A DNA stretch of 59,840 nucleotides from Bacteroidota bacterium (GCA_028876495.1 JAGWRO010000014.1:1-59840); one strand, 5' to 3'. Positions 26,659 through 36,345 are shown, counted from the first letter of the stretch. Notes: generated by a model not told the origin, from the sequence alone. Program-made: numbers and translations.

Positions 26659-28173
26659 CTAAAATTTCGCACCCTCCCCTTTTTTAGGAATTGACGAAAG
26701 AATAAATTGCCTTAATTGTTCGTTTGCTGTAGCCCTGTCTTCTTTTCGCATATACACCATATGCCCGGTGCGCAGACCTTTCCATGTGATTCGATCTTTT
26801 AATTTTCCGCTGGGGTCCATTTGCCACAAACTATATTTCGCATTAAAAAAATCACAAGCGCCATCATAATATCCTGATTGAACCATTAGATGCAAAAATG
26901 GATTTTGTGCCATTGCCTGCCTGAGGTTGTCTCCCGTGTTGTTGTTCTTTTCATCCCACGGCCAAACATCACCAAACATGTTATACTTCAAATCTGTTTT
27001 ATAATGCAGTTCGTCCCGCATGTAAATGTTTATCGAAGGAGTAAAGGCGTGTAACCATGCCGTTAGTTCCGCATTATAATCAGGAGAGTTTCCTGCAGCT
27101 TCCTTATCAATTCCGCGATATCTTGAATCTAATCTTCCAATGGTATATCCTTTATCGCGCAATAATTCCTTCCAGAAAAAATTAGCAGGAATGATTAAAT
27201 TATGTTGTAAAATTACTTTTTGTGATAGGCCTGAATAACGTGACATTTTAGCGGCAATATCTTCTTTTTCTGCATCAGTTAAAGTGTTTCCTTTTGCCAA
27301 CGCAGGTATTAAATCGTTGATGGTAAAATTTTCAACTTCAGGAAGCATGTCTGTAAGATCTTTACTTTGCAAATCAGCAGCAAGTGCTTTATGATACCAG
27401 GCAGTAGCCGCAAAGTAAGGTAACATCAACGCTTCGCCAACAGGGCCATCACGCTTAATTCCTAAATCAGTAGGCGAGACAAGGATAACGCCATCCAGGT
27501 ACATCCAATCCTGGTTTTCCAACGCCAATGCAAGTCCTGAAACTCTTGTGGTACCATAGCTTTCACCAATTAAAAATTTGGGAGAAGCCCAACGGTTATT
27601 TCGTGTTACAAAAGTATTGATCCAATCTGCCAGGTATTTGATGTCTTCATTAACACCAAAAAATTTTGAACCGGGAACGTCTTCATTTATTTTTCTGGAA
27701 TACCCGGTATTTACCGGATCAACATAAACGATATCCGCAACATCCAAAATAGAATTCGGATTATCATGCAACCCATAAGGCTCAACCGGATACCCTTCAT
27801 CATCCACATTTAAAATTCTCGGACCGGTATACCCGATTTCCATCCATACAGAAGGCGTTCCCGGTCCTCCATTAAAAGAAATTACCAAAGGCCGTGACGC
27901 ACGATCTTTTACATCGCTTCTTTCATAATAGGTGTAAAAAACAGAGGCTATGGGTTTTCCGCTTTCGTCCCAAACAGGCAATGTGCCTGCCTTTGCGGTA
28001 TATGGAACCGTTTGACCATTTATAGTAATGGTGTTTTTAATGGTAACTGAAGAATCGACAATCACCATAGGATTAACCCCAGTATTTTGGTTGTCTTTTA
28101 CATCTGTTTTTTGTGCAAGCAGAGTAACATTAAAAGCAAATAAAAATAAGGCAATAGGAAGTAGTGTTTTCAT
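26659..28173 (-). CDS. Exported serine carboxypeptidase (peptidase family S10)
   Basis: A 504-residue protein with a signal peptide (MKTLLPIALFLFAFNVTLLA, cut before QKTD). The S10 marks are SFNGGPGTPSVWM (oxyanion region), LIGESYGTTR with the nucleophile serine, YYDGACDFFNAKYSLW with the aspartate and LRTGHMVYM with the histidine. It would remove C-terminal residues from peptides in the periplasm or outside the cell. It follows the GH3 gene on the same strand but is separated by 120 bp that include a dispersed element. Confidence 0.9.
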   Translation of the reverse strand: MKTLLPIALFLFAFNVTLLAQKTDVKDNQNTGVNPMVIVDSSVTIKNTITINGQTVPYTAKAGTLPVWDESGKPIASVFYTYYERSDVKDRASRPLVISFNGGPGTPSVWMEIGYTGPRILNVDDEGYPVEPYGLHDNPNSILDVADIVYVDPVNTGYSRKINEDVPGSKFFGVNEDIKYLADWINTFVTRNNRWASPKFLIGESYGTTRVSGLALALENQDWMYLDGVILVSPTDLGIKRDGPVGEALMLPYFAATAWYHKALAADLQSKDLTDMLPEVENFTINDLIPALAKGNTLTDAEKEDIAAKMSRYSGLSQKVILQHNLIIPANFFWKELLRDKGYTIGRLDSRYRGIDKEAAGNSPDYNAELTAWLHAFTPSINIYMRDELHYKTDLKYNMFGDVWPWDEKNNNTGDNLRQAMAQNPFLHLMVQSGYYDGACDFFNAKYSLWQMDPSGKLKDRITWKGLRTGHMVYMRKEDRATANEQLRQFILSSIPKKGEGAKF

Positions 28174-28266
28174 AAACTTCTTTTTCTTTTTATTTTAAGG
28201 ATAAACAAATTTTATATGGAGAGATAGTTGCCACCAATCAGGAGGAATTCAGGGTAGCTTGTTGAA

Positions 28267-28300
28267 CAGTAAACGAACAAATAATGAATATTTTCATTTT
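28267..28300 (+). repeat. Dispersed 34-nt element, copy 6
   Basis: CAGTAAACGAA, CA, nine variable bases, TA, TTTTCATTTT. The tail overlaps the last codons of the GH3 gene on the opposite strand, and TTGC follows immediately. Confidence 0.75.
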
Positions 28301-29811
28301 TGCAAATCAGCGATTACTAAAATTTCTTCAATCATTTTTCTTTCATTATTTAGTCTGGGTACTTTATGTTGCCCGCCTAATTTTCCTTTACTTTTTAGCC
28401 ACTTATTAAAAGTATCCTTTTGCAAGGAATGTACAACCGGCAAACTTAAAGCTATATTTTTATAACGCTTGGCTTCATAATCGCTGTTAAGTGATTTTAA
28501 TGCTTCATCCAATTCAAAAGTAAAAAGTTTGATATCTTCAGGAGGTGTTTCAAACTCAATAAGCCATTGATGAGCGCCGTTATTTTCTTCGGTAAAAAAA
28601 ACAGGTGCTGCTGTATAATCTTTAACAATGGCATTGGTTTTAGCTGAAGCAATGGCAATAGCATTATCAGCATTATCAACAATTACTTCTTCTCCAAAGG
28701 CATTCATATAATGCTTTAATCTTCCGGTTACTCTTATTTTAAAAGGTTTTAGTGAAGTAAACTGAATCGTATCGCCAACCAAATAGCGCCAAAGGCCACC
28801 ATTGGTAGTAATAACAAGCGCATAGTTCTTATTCAGTTCTACCTGTTTCAGCCCGATAGTTTTTGCATTTTGCTTTCCATATTCTTCAACCGGAAGGAAT
28901 TCATAAAAAATTCCATGATCGGTATAAAGCAAAAGCCCTTCATCATCAGGCATATTTTGCGCAGCAAAAAATCCTTCACTGGCATTGTACATTTCCAAAT
29001 AATTGATAGGCTCTCCGATCAGTTTATTTATTTGTTCACGGTAAGGCGTAAACGAAACTCCTCCATGCATATATAATTCCAGGTTGGGCCAAACTTCTTT
29101 CAATGTTTTTTTTCCTGAAATCTGAAGAATTCGTTTGATCAATATGATTGTCCAGGTTGGTACGCCGGCGAGCGAGGTAACATTTTCATTTACTGTGGTA
29201 TTTGCCAGTTGTTCAATTTTGCTTTCCCATTCATCAAGCAGAGCAATTCTAAGTTCCGGCGTTCTTATCCAATGTCCCCAAAAAGGCGTATTCTGCATCA
29301 GCACTGCACTCAGATCTCCATATTGAATATCCTCATCAAGGCTGTACACCTGGTGGCTTCCACCAACCACCAAACTTTTCCCCGTAAGTAAATCGCTATC
29401 AGGAAAATTTTTGTAATAATTGGAAACCACATCTTTCGATCCTTTAAAATGAATGTCTTTCAAACTTTCATCACTGATAGGAATAAATTTACTTTTATCA
29501 GAAGTGGTGCCACTGCTTTTGGCAAACCAGTTGATGGGCGTATTCCATAAAATATTTTGTTCGCCTTCCATCATTCGTTTGATGTATGGCTTCAGGTCAT
29601 CATATTCATGAATGGGGATTCTGCTCTTAAAATCTTTTACTGTAAAAAGCCGTGAGAAATGATACTTCCTGCCAAACTCAGTGTATTGTGCCTGTGTTAC
29701 CAAATGCTGTAAAACATTCCGCTGCGCTAATATTGGATAGCTAATCCAATTTTCTACACCCCATAATCGCATCCTTGCTAAGTGTGATATGACAGGACTC
29801 AGGAGTTTCAA
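28294..29811 (-). CDS. GH3 auxin-responsive promoter family protein (acyl-adenylate/amide synthetase type), paralogue 1
   Basis: A 505-residue protein of the GH3 family, firefly-luciferase-like enzymes that adenylate a carboxylic acid and, in plants, join it to an amino acid. Marks are WFAKSSGTTSDKSKFIPIS (ATP loop), LELYMHGGVSFTPY, YLEMYNASEGFFAAQ and LVITTNGGLWRYLVGDTI. The bacterial substrate is unknown. It lies 37 nt after lptB and is likely in the same unit. The frame starts with TTG at 29811; an ATG exists at residue 14 as an alternative. A second member of the family is at 52328. Confidence 0.9.
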   Translation of the reverse strand: MKLLSPVISHLARMRLWGVENWISYPILAQRNVLQHLVTQAQYTEFGRKYHFSRLFTVKDFKSRIPIHEYDDLKPYIKRMMEGEQNILWNTPINWFAKSSGTTSDKSKFIPISDESLKDIHFKGSKDVVSNYYKNFPDSDLLTGKSLVVGGSHQVYSLDEDIQYGDLSAVLMQNTPFWGHWIRTPELRIALLDEWESKIEQLANTTVNENVTSLAGVPTWTIILIKRILQISGKKTLKEVWPNLELYMHGGVSFTPYREQINKLIGEPINYLEMYNASEGFFAAQNMPDDEGLLLYTDHGIFYEFLPVEEYGKQNAKTIGLKQVELNKNYALVITTNGGLWRYLVGDTIQFTSLKPFKIRVTGRLKHYMNAFGEEVIVDNADNAIAIASAKTNAIVKDYTAAPVFFTEENNGAHQWLIEFETPPEDIKLFTFELDEALKSLNSDYEAKRYKNIALSLPVVHSLQKDTFNKWLKSKGKLGGQHKVPRLNNERKMIEEILVIADLQK

Positions 29812-29848
29812 TTTTATGGTTATTTAGTTGGTAAAATTCAATAACTGA

Positions 29849-30610
29849 TCATTTAAAAGCATCTGAATGTAAATAATCTTTTCTTTTCAATTCAAAGTTT
29901 CTTCCAAGATACAAACGCCGCACCTGTTCATCTTTAGCCAATTTCTCTGCACTACCCTCTATAAAAATTTTTCCTTCGATCAGCAAATATGCCCTGTCGC
30001 AGATAGAAAGCGTTTCATTTACATTGTGATCAGTGATTAAAATCCCGATGTTTTTATAGCGTAATTTGGTAACAATTGATTGAATGTCTTCCACAGCAAT
30101 AGGGTCAATGCCCGCAAATGGTTCATCCAGTAAAATAAATTTTGGATCTACCGCTAGCGCTCTTGCGATTTCAGTCCTTCTTCTTTCGCCTCCACTTAAT
30201 ACGTCTCCGTTGCTCTTACGCACATGTTCCAGGTTAAATTCTGAAATTAGTGTTTCCAGTTTTTCTCTTTGATCTTTTTTTGAAAGTTTGGTCATTTCAA
30301 GAACTGCAGCAATATTATCTTCCACCGTAAGTTTCCTAAAAACGCTTGCTTCCTGCGGCAAATAGCCCAAACCCATTTTTGCTCTCTTAAACATCGGGAG
30401 TTTGGTGATTTTTAAATCATTTAAAAACACATCGCCTTCGTCAGATTTTACCAACCCTACCACCTGGTAAAAAGAAGTGGTTTTTCCAGCGCCGTTTGGC
30501 CCAAGTAATCCTACAATTTCGCCCTGGCTCACCTGGAACGAAACCTTATCATTAACTGTACGTTTCCCGTATTTTTTAGTTAGATCTTTTGCAAAAATTG
30601 TCTGGTTCAA
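29849..30610 (-). CDS. lptB: Lipopolysaccharide export ABC transporter, ATP-binding protein
   Basis: A 253-residue ABC ATPase. Walker A is GPNGAGKT (37-44), the signature is [15 protein letters not shown], Walker B is [18 protein letters not shown] and the switch histidine is in [12 protein letters not shown]. The pattern GERRR and FAGIDPIAV is characteristic of LptB, which powers LPS extraction from the inner membrane with LptF and LptG (not in this window). The conserved N-terminus begins at a TTG codon (30610); an in-frame stop lies close upstream and no ATG is available. Confidence 0.95.
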   Translation of the reverse strand: MNQTIFAKDLTKKYGKRTVNDKVSFQVSQGEIVGLLGPNGAGKTTSFYQVVGLVKSDEGDVFLNDLKITKLPMFKRAKMGLGYLPQEASVFRKLTVEDNIAAVLEMTKLSKKDQREKLETLISEFNLEHVRKSNGDVLSGGERRRTEIARALAVDPKFILLDEPFAGIDPIAVEDIQSIVTKLRYKNIGILITDHNVNETLSICDRAYLLIEGKIFIEGSAEKLAKDEQVRRLYLGRNFELKRKDYLHSDAFK

Positions 30611-30678
30611 AAAAAAATATTTTTATAAAAATACGTGAATGAAAATAAATGAAAAATGCATGTGTTAATTCAGTAAGA

Positions 30679-33498
30679 TTAATGAGCTTCAAGCCAGTTT
30701 TCTCCAACACCAATCTCAGCCTCAACCGGCACTTCGTTAGGCAAAGGAAGTGCATTTTTCATCCCTTCAATTATTATGGGTTTTATAATTTCAATTTCAG
30801 ATTTGTGAGCGTCAAAAACCAATTCATCATGCACCTGCATAATCATTTTTGATTTGAATTTATTTTTCTGAAATTCTTCGTGAATATTAATCATGGCCAG
30901 TTTTATCATATCAGCCGCTGTTCCCTGTATCGGCGAATTAATTGCATTTCGTTCTGCATAACCACGCACTGTAAAGTTGGAAGAATTGATATCTTTAAGC
31001 CAGCGTTTTCTTCCCATCAGCGTTTCAACATATCCGTTAGTTTTACAAAACCGGATACTTTCGTCCATATAATTCTGAATATGTGAAAATTGCTTCTTAT
31101 AGTTATCAATAATTTCTTTTGCTTCCGTACGGCTTATTCCCAAATTCTGCGAAAGTCCGAAAGCACCCTGCCCATAAATAATTCCAAAATTTACACTTTT
31201 AGCCTTGTACCTCATTTCTTTGGTTACGTCTTCTTCTGATACGTTAAACACTTTGGATGCAGTTGCGGTATGAATATCTTTTTGCTGACGAAAGGCTTCT
31301 GACATAGCCGGATCGCCGCTTATAGCAGCAACAATTCTTAATTCTATTTGAGAATAATCTGCTGAGATAATTAAATGATCGCTGTTGCGTGGGATAAACG
31401 CTTTTCTTATTTCACGGCCTCTCTCAGTTCTTACCGGTATATTTTGCAGGTTAGGATTATTACTGCTCAGCCTTCCGGTAACAGCAATTGCTTGTCCATA
31501 AATGGTGTGTACTCTACCTGTTTTTTTATTGATCAATTGCGGCAAGGCATCCACATAAGTTGATTTTAATTTGGTAAGCTCACGAAAGTTCAAAATATTT
31601 TCAACGATAGGGTTTTCTTTTGCCAGTTTAAGCAATACATCTTCACCTGTTGAATATTGTCCGCCTTTGGTTTTTTTAACCTTATCGCCCAATTGCATTT
31701 TTTCAAACAATACTTCCCCGAGTTGTTTTGGTGAAGCAAGATTAAATTTTATACCGGCTTGCTCATACACACTTTCTTCACAACGTTTAGCGTCGGTTTC
31801 CAATTCTTTTGAATAAAGATTTAAAAATTCAACATCTACATTCACCCCTTCAAACTCCATATCCAGCAGCACTTTTATCAAAGGTGACTCCACCTTCTCA
31901 AATACTTTCTCTACTTCTTTGGATTTTAGAAATGGTGTAAAAGCCTCCTTCAACTGGAGCGTAATATCAGCATCTTCTACGGCATATTCTTTCGCTTTTT
32001 CAATTTCAACATCGCGCATATTTCCCTGGTTCTTCCCTTTTTTACCAATCAATTCTTCGATAGAAACAGGAACATAACCAAGATATTGAGCACTCAACAA
32101 ATCCATATTTCTTCGACCTTCACTCTCTATTACATAATGAGCAAGCATCGTATCAAACAACTTTCCTTTGAGCTCAATACCATACCATTTCAAAACCAAC
32201 AAGTCATATTTAATATTTTGCCCGATCCATATTTTTGATTCATCGCTAAACACCGGTTCAAAATGCTTCAACAATTTAACCACCTGTTCTTCATCATCAG
32301 TACATGGAACATAATACCCTTCTCGGGGTTTAAAGGAAAAACTTAATCCTACCAAATCAGCATCATTTGCATCCACGTTGGTAGTTTCTATGTCAAATGA
32401 AATTTCTTTTTGTACAGTAAGCTTTTTAACAAGATCGCCGATCGCTTCTTCTCCTTCTACGAGATAATAATTGTGCGGCGTATTGGAAATATTTTTTTCA
32501 GCAGAAAGTCCGGGCTTTTCCTCATTTTCCACTTTTTCTGCTTTCGGTTCAGGCGCAGACATTTCCATAGCATTTCCAAACAGATCGGTTTGAATTACCT
32601 TTTTTTCAACCACAAAAACGTTGTATTCTTCACCCAGTACTCTTCTTCCTAATCCTTTAAATTCAAGTTCTGCAAAAAGCTCTCTTAAAACTTCAGTGTT
32701 GTATGCTTTTACCCTAAAATCTTCCTCATGAAACTGGCAGGGAACTTCTGTAATTATTGTTGCTAATTTTTTACTCAGGATGGCCATTTCTTTTCCTGCT
32801 CTTATCTTTTCGCCCAAAGCGCCTTTTATATTTTCTGCATCCTCCAACACTTTTTCCACTGATCCATATTGTGCCAATAGTTTAGCAGCCGTTTTCTCCC
32901 CAACTCCTGCAATACCGGGAATGTTATCACTCGCATCTCCCATCAGCCCTAAAATATCAATTACCTGGTTTACATTTTCAATCCCCCATTTTTCACATAC
33001 TTCTTTTTCACCTAAAATTTCTACTTTTCCGCCCTGATAGCCAGGTTTATAAATCTTAATGTTTTTGGTAACCAACTGACCAAAATCTTTATCAGGTGTA
33101 ACCATAAAAACTTCATATCCTTCTTTTTCTGCTTGTTGCGCAAGACCCCCGATAATATCATCAGCTTCATATCCATCACATTCTACAACAGGCAAATTAA
33201 ATCCTTCAATTATTTTTTTTATATCAGGAATAGCAGCCAGCAGATCCTCGGGAGCGTCTTGCCTTTGAGCCTTGTAGGCGGCAAAATCGGTATGCCTTTC
33301 TGTGGGTGCATAAGTATCAAATGCTACCGCGAGATGAGTAGGATTTTCTTTGCTGAGAAGATCAAACAACGTGTTGGTAAAACCATATTGCGCATTGGTA
33401 TTTTTTCCTTTTGTGGTGATTATCGGGCTTCGGATCAATGCATAATACGCGCGATAGATCAACGCCATTGCATCAAGCAGAAATAACTTTTTTTCCAT
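30679..33498 (-). CDS. polA: DNA polymerase I
   Basis: A 939-residue family A polymerase with all three domains: 5'-3' exonuclease (about 1-290, VAFDTYAPTERHTDF, DGYEADDIIGGLA and GDASDNIPG), 3'-5' exonuclease with the active DIETT motif (ISFDIETTNVDAND), and polymerase with SADYSQIELRI, RYKAKSVNFGIIYGQGAFGL and MQVHDELVFD. It fills gaps in repair and replaces RNA primers. The open frame begins with TTG at 33522, but MEKKLFLLDAMALIYRAYY at 33498 is the family start, and a promoter box lies between the two. Confidence 0.98.
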   Translation of the reverse strand: MEKKLFLLDAMALIYRAYYALIRSPIITTKGKNTNAQYGFTNTLFDLLSKENPTHLAVAFDTYAPTERHTDFAAYKAQRQDAPEDLLAAIPDIKKIIEGFNLPVVECDGYEADDIIGGLAQQAEKEGYEVFMVTPDKDFGQLVTKNIKIYKPGYQGGKVEILGEKEVCEKWGIENVNQVIDILGLMGDASDNIPGIAGVGEKTAAKLLAQYGSVEKVLEDAENIKGALGEKIRAGKEMAILSKKLATIITEVPCQFHEEDFRVKAYNTEVLRELFAELEFKGLGRRVLGEEYNVFVVEKKVIQTDLFGNAMEMSAPEPKAEKVENEEKPGLSAEKNISNTPHNYYLVEGEEAIGDLVKKLTVQKEISFDIETTNVDANDADLVGLSFSFKPREGYYVPCTDDEEQVVKLLKHFEPVFSDESKIWIGQNIKYDLLVLKWYGIELKGKLFDTMLAHYVIESEGRRNMDLLSAQYLGYVPVSIEELIGKKGKNQGNMRDVEIEKAKEYAVEDADITLQLKEAFTPFLKSKEVEKVFEKVESPLIKVLLDMEFEGVNVDVEFLNLYSKELETDAKRCEESVYEQAGIKFNLASPKQLGEVLFEKMQLGDKVKKTKGGQYSTGEDVLLKLAKENPIVENILNFRELTKLKSTYVDALPQLINKKTGRVHTIYGQAIAVTGRLSSNNPNLQNIPVRTERGREIRKAFIPRNSDHLIISADYSQIELRIVAAISGDPAMSEAFRQQKDIHTATASKVFNVSEEDVTKEMRYKAKSVNFGIIYGQGAFGLSQNLGISRTEAKEIIDNYKKQFSHIQNYMDESIRFCKTNGYVETLMGRKRWLKDINSSNFTVRGYAERNAINSPIQGTAADMIKLAMINIHEEFQKNKFKSKMIMQVHDELVFDAHKSEIEIIKPIIIEGMKNALPLPNEVPVEAEIGVGENWLEAH

Positions 33499-33502
33499 CT
33501 GG

Positions 33503-33510
33503 CAAAAATA
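33503..33510 (-). promoter_or_regulatory. -7 promoter box of polA
   Basis: TATTTTTG on the minus strand, exact TAnnTTTG, ending 4 nt before the polA ATG. It suggests a leaderless mRNA and rules against the upstream TTG. Confidence 0.55.
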
Positions 33511-33580
33511 ACGATTAGCCAACAGTATATAAGCCGGTGTTTGTAAAGGTGTGGTTAAGTTTTTAAGGGATAATTATTCT

Positions 33581-34312
33581 CTAAAATCTGGTTTCTAAAT
33601 AATAAGGAAGCATGTCGCGCCAGGTCGGCCAATCATGGCGCATATCGTTTCCCCAAATATCCAGTTCATAATTAATTCCTTTATCATACAATACTTTGGC
33701 TAATCTTCCGGCAGCGGCAGGATCTTCGTGATCACCACTTCCCGAAAGAATGTGGATGTGATTGCTTTTCCTTATGTTATCAAGATACCAGGTATCAGTA
33801 AGATTAGGCATGTAATTCATTGGAGAATTGTAATACACTTGTTCGTCATCAAATCCTTTTGTGTATTCATGAAGATCATAAACGCCACTCATCGCAATAA
33901 CGCCGTTGATAATATCCGGCCGTTTTAAAAATAAATTCATGCTGTGCAAAGCCCCAAAACTTGCACCGCAAGTGATAATAGGAGTTTCAGCGGAAGTGCT
34001 GTTTTTTATAAAAGGAATCACTTCATTAAAAACATATTGGTTAAACTCATTGTGGCGTATGGCTTTATGTTCGCCCCACATCGCAGGATGCATCCAGCTT
34101 TCATTATTAAGGCTGTTGATGGAAAAAACTTTCACTTTTCCCGAATCAATAAAAGGTGCAATAGAATCGATCAATTGAAAACGTTCATATTCCAGGTAAT
34201 CCGCTGCAGCAGTAGGTATCAGCAACAGCGCAAAACCATAATCGCCATAAGTTACTATAGGCATATCTTTATTTACAGAAGGGCTGTACCATGAAGTAAG
34301 TTCTCTTTTCAT
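33581..34312 (-). CDS. Alpha/beta-hydrolase fold esterase
   Basis: A 243-residue cytoplasmic protein of the putative esterase (Fes/esterase D-like) group. The nucleophile elbow is CGASFGALHS, and likely acid and histidine positions are SGSGDHEDP and RHDWPTW. No signal peptide. The natural substrate is unknown. It stands between polA and a GNAT acetyltransferase on the same strand, 96 nt after the latter. Confidence 0.85.
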   Translation of the reverse strand: MKRELTSWYSPSVNKDMPIVTYGDYGFALLLIPTAAADYLEYERFQLIDSIAPFIDSGKVKVFSINSLNNESWMHPAMWGEHKAIRHNEFNQYVFNEVIPFIKNSTSAETPIITCGASFGALHSMNLFLKRPDIINGVIAMSGVYDLHEYTKGFDDEQVYYNSPMNYMPNLTDTWYLDNIRKSNHIHILSGSGDHEDPAAAGRLAKVLYDKGINYELDIWGNDMRHDWPTWRDMLPYYLETRF

Positions 34313-34408
34313 TATCTGTTCTGAAATTTATTACCCGAATTAAAGCGAATGACACGAATGACAAAAAGACCAATAATGCTGAAATTAAGAAAATCTGTAG
34401 CGAAAAAG

Positions 34409-35014
34409 TCAAACTATTTTTTTAGCCAGGTTTTCCTTTACTCCGCCAAACCATTCATCTTTTAAAATGCTCAAAACAATACTGTCTCGCCTTACATTCG
34501 AATCTCTCGTGGGCATGTGGTTTCTTAAAACACCTTCTACTTTGCAGCCGATAGATTTCATTGCCGCTATACTTCTTTCATTGCTGTTATCAGCCCGAAA
34601 TTCTACTCTTTCCATTCCCAAATCTTCAAAGGCAAAAGAAAGTAAAAGAAACTTGCAATGCCTGTTAAGGCCTGTCCGTTGAAATTTTTTACCATACCAT
34701 GTGTAACCCAATTGAAGGCTTTTAAAAGCCGGATTAATATCATAAAATCTTGTACTGCCGGTATATTCATTTGTTTGTTTATCAAAAACAATAAAAGGAT
34801 ATTCCTTGCCCGTCGTTCGGGCTTCAAGTGCTATTTCCATGTAATTGGCAAGGCCTTCTCCTCCGGCGGCTGTTATCAATGAATATTTCCAAAGCTCTGG
34901 TTCATTCAATGCCATTGGCAAAAGATTTTCATAATCTTCCAGTTTCAAAGGACGAAGCAACACGCGATCATCTTCTAAAATATATTCTTCGGTTGGATCA
35001 AATTCTACAGGCAT
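34409..35014 (-). CDS. GNAT-family N-acetyltransferase
   Basis: A 201-residue acetyltransferase of the RimJ/RimL-like group: LRPLKLEDYENLLPMA at the N-terminus, NPAFKSLQLGYTWYGKKFQRTGLNRHCKFLLLSFAFEDLG (in shorter parts YTWYGKKFQRTG and LLSFAFEDLGMERV) and ERSIAAMKSIGCKVEGVLR. It probably acetylates a protein N-terminus or a small amine. The frame is open from 35083, but the family N-terminus MPVEFDPTEEYILEDDRVLL starts at 35014, immediately after a dispersed 34-nt element. Confidence 0.88.
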   Translation of the reverse strand: MPVEFDPTEEYILEDDRVLLRPLKLEDYENLLPMALNEPELWKYSLITAAGGEGLANYMEIALEARTTGKEYPFIVFDKQTNEYTGSTRFYDINPAFKSLQLGYTWYGKKFQRTGLNRHCKFLLLSFAFEDLGMERVEFRADNSNERSIAAMKSIGCKVEGVLRNHMPTRDSNVRRDSIVLSILKDEWFGGVKENLAKKIV

Positions 35015-35048
35015 AAAATAAAAATCGATTAAGATTGTTCGTTTACTG
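35015..35048 (-). repeat. Dispersed 34-nt element, copy 7, abutting a start codon
   Basis: CAGTAAACGAA, CA, nine variable bases, GA, TTTTTATTTT on the minus strand, a full consensus. The next three bases are the ATG of the GNAT gene, with no base between. Confidence 0.8.
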
Positions 35049-35121
35049 GTTCTTTCCAAATAAAGATAATCACCTCTTTCCAATTTTATTTAATTTCAAT
35101 TCTTTTTTAAAAACAAAGTAT

Positions 35122-35679
35122 ATGGAGAAAGCAAAATCTTATTGTGAAGCAATCACCCACATGGATAAAATGAATGTTCACCGTATTTACCATGATAATT
35201 TTTACGGCTTCCCGATTGAAGATGACAATGAACTTTTTGGAAGATTGGTTTTGGAAATAAACCAGGCAGGATTAAGCTGGTCAACGATCTTAAACAAACA
35301 AGAAAACTTTAAAAAAGCTTATAAAGATTTCAACATAAAAAAAGTGGCTTCTTTCAAAGAGAAAGATTTTGAACGGCTGATGAATGATGCGGGAGTTATT
35401 CGTAATCGTTTAAAAATAAACGCCGCTATTGAAAACGCTAAAACCATTTTGCAGCTTAAAAAAGAATTTGGTTCATTTAAAAAATGGATAGAACATCATC
35501 ATCCGAAAACAAAAGAAGAATGGGTAAAAATTTTTAAAACACATTTTAAATTTACCGGCGGAGAAATTGTAAATGAATTTTTGATGAGCACCGGATACTT
35601 GTCCGGCGCTCACATTGAAAGTTGCCCGGTTTATAAAAAAGTGTTGAATGCAAAACCACCTTTTATTAGTAACAGTTAG
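35122..35679 (+). CDS. tag: DNA-3-methyladenine glycosylase I
   Basis: A 185-residue base-excision repair enzyme that removes 3-methyladenine. Family marks are YHDNFYGFPIEDDNELFGRLVLEINQAGLSW (notably the LEINQAGLSW part), NDAGVIRNRLKINAAIENA and STGYLSGAHIESCPVYKK. The frame is open from 35035, but the family start is the ATG at 35122. It is divergent from the GNAT gene and convergent with mazF. A 34-nt dispersed element begins right after its TAG stop. Confidence 0.93.
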   Translation: MEKAKSYCEAITHMDKMNVHRIYHDNFYGFPIEDDNELFGRLVLEINQAGLSWSTILNKQENFKKAYKDFNIKKVASFKEKDFERLMNDAGVIRNRLKINAAIENAKTILQLKKEFGSFKKWIEHHHPKTKEEWVKIFKTHFKFTGGEIVNEFLMSTGYLSGAHIESCPVYKKVLNAKPPFISNS

Positions 35680-35713
35680 CAGTAAACGAAGATTTATTGA
35701 GCTTTTTTATTTT
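35680..35713 (+). repeat. Dispersed 34-nt element, copy 8 (left flank of the mazEF pair)
   Basis: CAGTAAACGAA, GA, TTTATTGAG, CT, TTTTTATTTT. It starts directly after the tag stop codon. It matches the copy at 36434 at 30 of 34 positions, including the normally variable nine-base middle. Confidence 0.8.
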
Positions 35714-35740
35714 CGCTTTTATCATGTAATTACAGTTAAG

Positions 35741-36079
35741 TTATTCCGGCTGAAAAATGAAAGAAAGCATTTCTAGCAGATCATCGCTTTCAGCTTTTGT
35801 AATCACACCAATCTTTTTTTTCAATCCTGCCTTATCAAAACACTTAATCTGATCAACTGCAATCTGTCCGCCTTTATTTTCAAAACTTGTATCTATTCTT
35901 GAAGGATAATTTCTAAAAGTACTTGTAAGAGGCGCCACAATTACCGTGGCATAGAGATCATTAATTATGTTATTTGACACCACAACTGCCTGCCGTGATT
36001 TTTTGATCTCAGAACCAACAAACGGATCGAATTCTACTACCCAAACTTCGAATTGTTTAATTTTTTTCACCATGTCCAT
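35741..36079 (-). CDS. MazF/PemK-family toxin (endoribonuclease)
   Basis: A 112-residue protein of the PemK/MazF fold: FEVWVVEFDPFVGSEIKKSR at the N-terminus, QAVVVSNN, TVIVAPLTST and GGQIAVDQIKCFDKAG. These toxins cut mRNA at short sequences and are held inactive by the partner antitoxin. Its start overlaps the end of the upstream AbrB-like antitoxin gene by 13 nt, the normal coupled layout. A second in-frame Met two codons later (36073) could be used instead. Confidence 0.92.
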   Translation of the reverse strand: MDMVKKIKQFEVWVVEFDPFVGSEIKKSRQAVVVSNNIINDLYATVIVAPLTSTFRNYPSRIDTSFENKGGQIAVDQIKCFDKAGLKKKIGVITKAESDDLLEMLSFIFQPE

Positions 36080-36345
36080 TCCTTTTCTTCCGAAGATGAA
36101 AGTCTATTTCCCCATACACTTTTTTCGGGTTTTTTCCCTTGCTTAATAGCGGATTTTATTTGATTTCGCCAGGTACTTAAGTCTCTGTTCAAAGGTCTCC
36201 TTTTAGTATGGGACGTAATGATAATTGCATTGCGTCTCGCTTCTATAGTAATATCGGTAGTGGTGGTAATTCCGGCTTTGCTAAGAAGCTTTTTATTTAT
36301 GATGACGCCAAAAGAATTGCCGATCTTTTTTAAATTGGTTTGCAT
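36067..36345 (-). CDS. MazE/AbrB-type antitoxin
   Basis: A 92-residue protein with an AbrB/SpoVT DNA-binding beta-fold at the N-terminus (QTNLKKIGNSFGVIINKKLL and TTTDITIEARRNAIIITS) and a charged C-terminal tail (EKSVWGNRLSSSEEKEWTW) that in this family wraps round the toxin. The frame is open from 36384, but the fold begins at the ATG at 36345. It should neutralise the MazF-type toxin and repress the pair through a site just upstream. Confidence 0.9.
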   Translation of the reverse strand: MQTNLKKIGNSFGVIINKKLLSKAGITTTTDITIEARRNAIIITSHTKRRPLNRDLSTWRNQIKSAIKQGKKPEKSVWGNRLSSSEEKEWTW

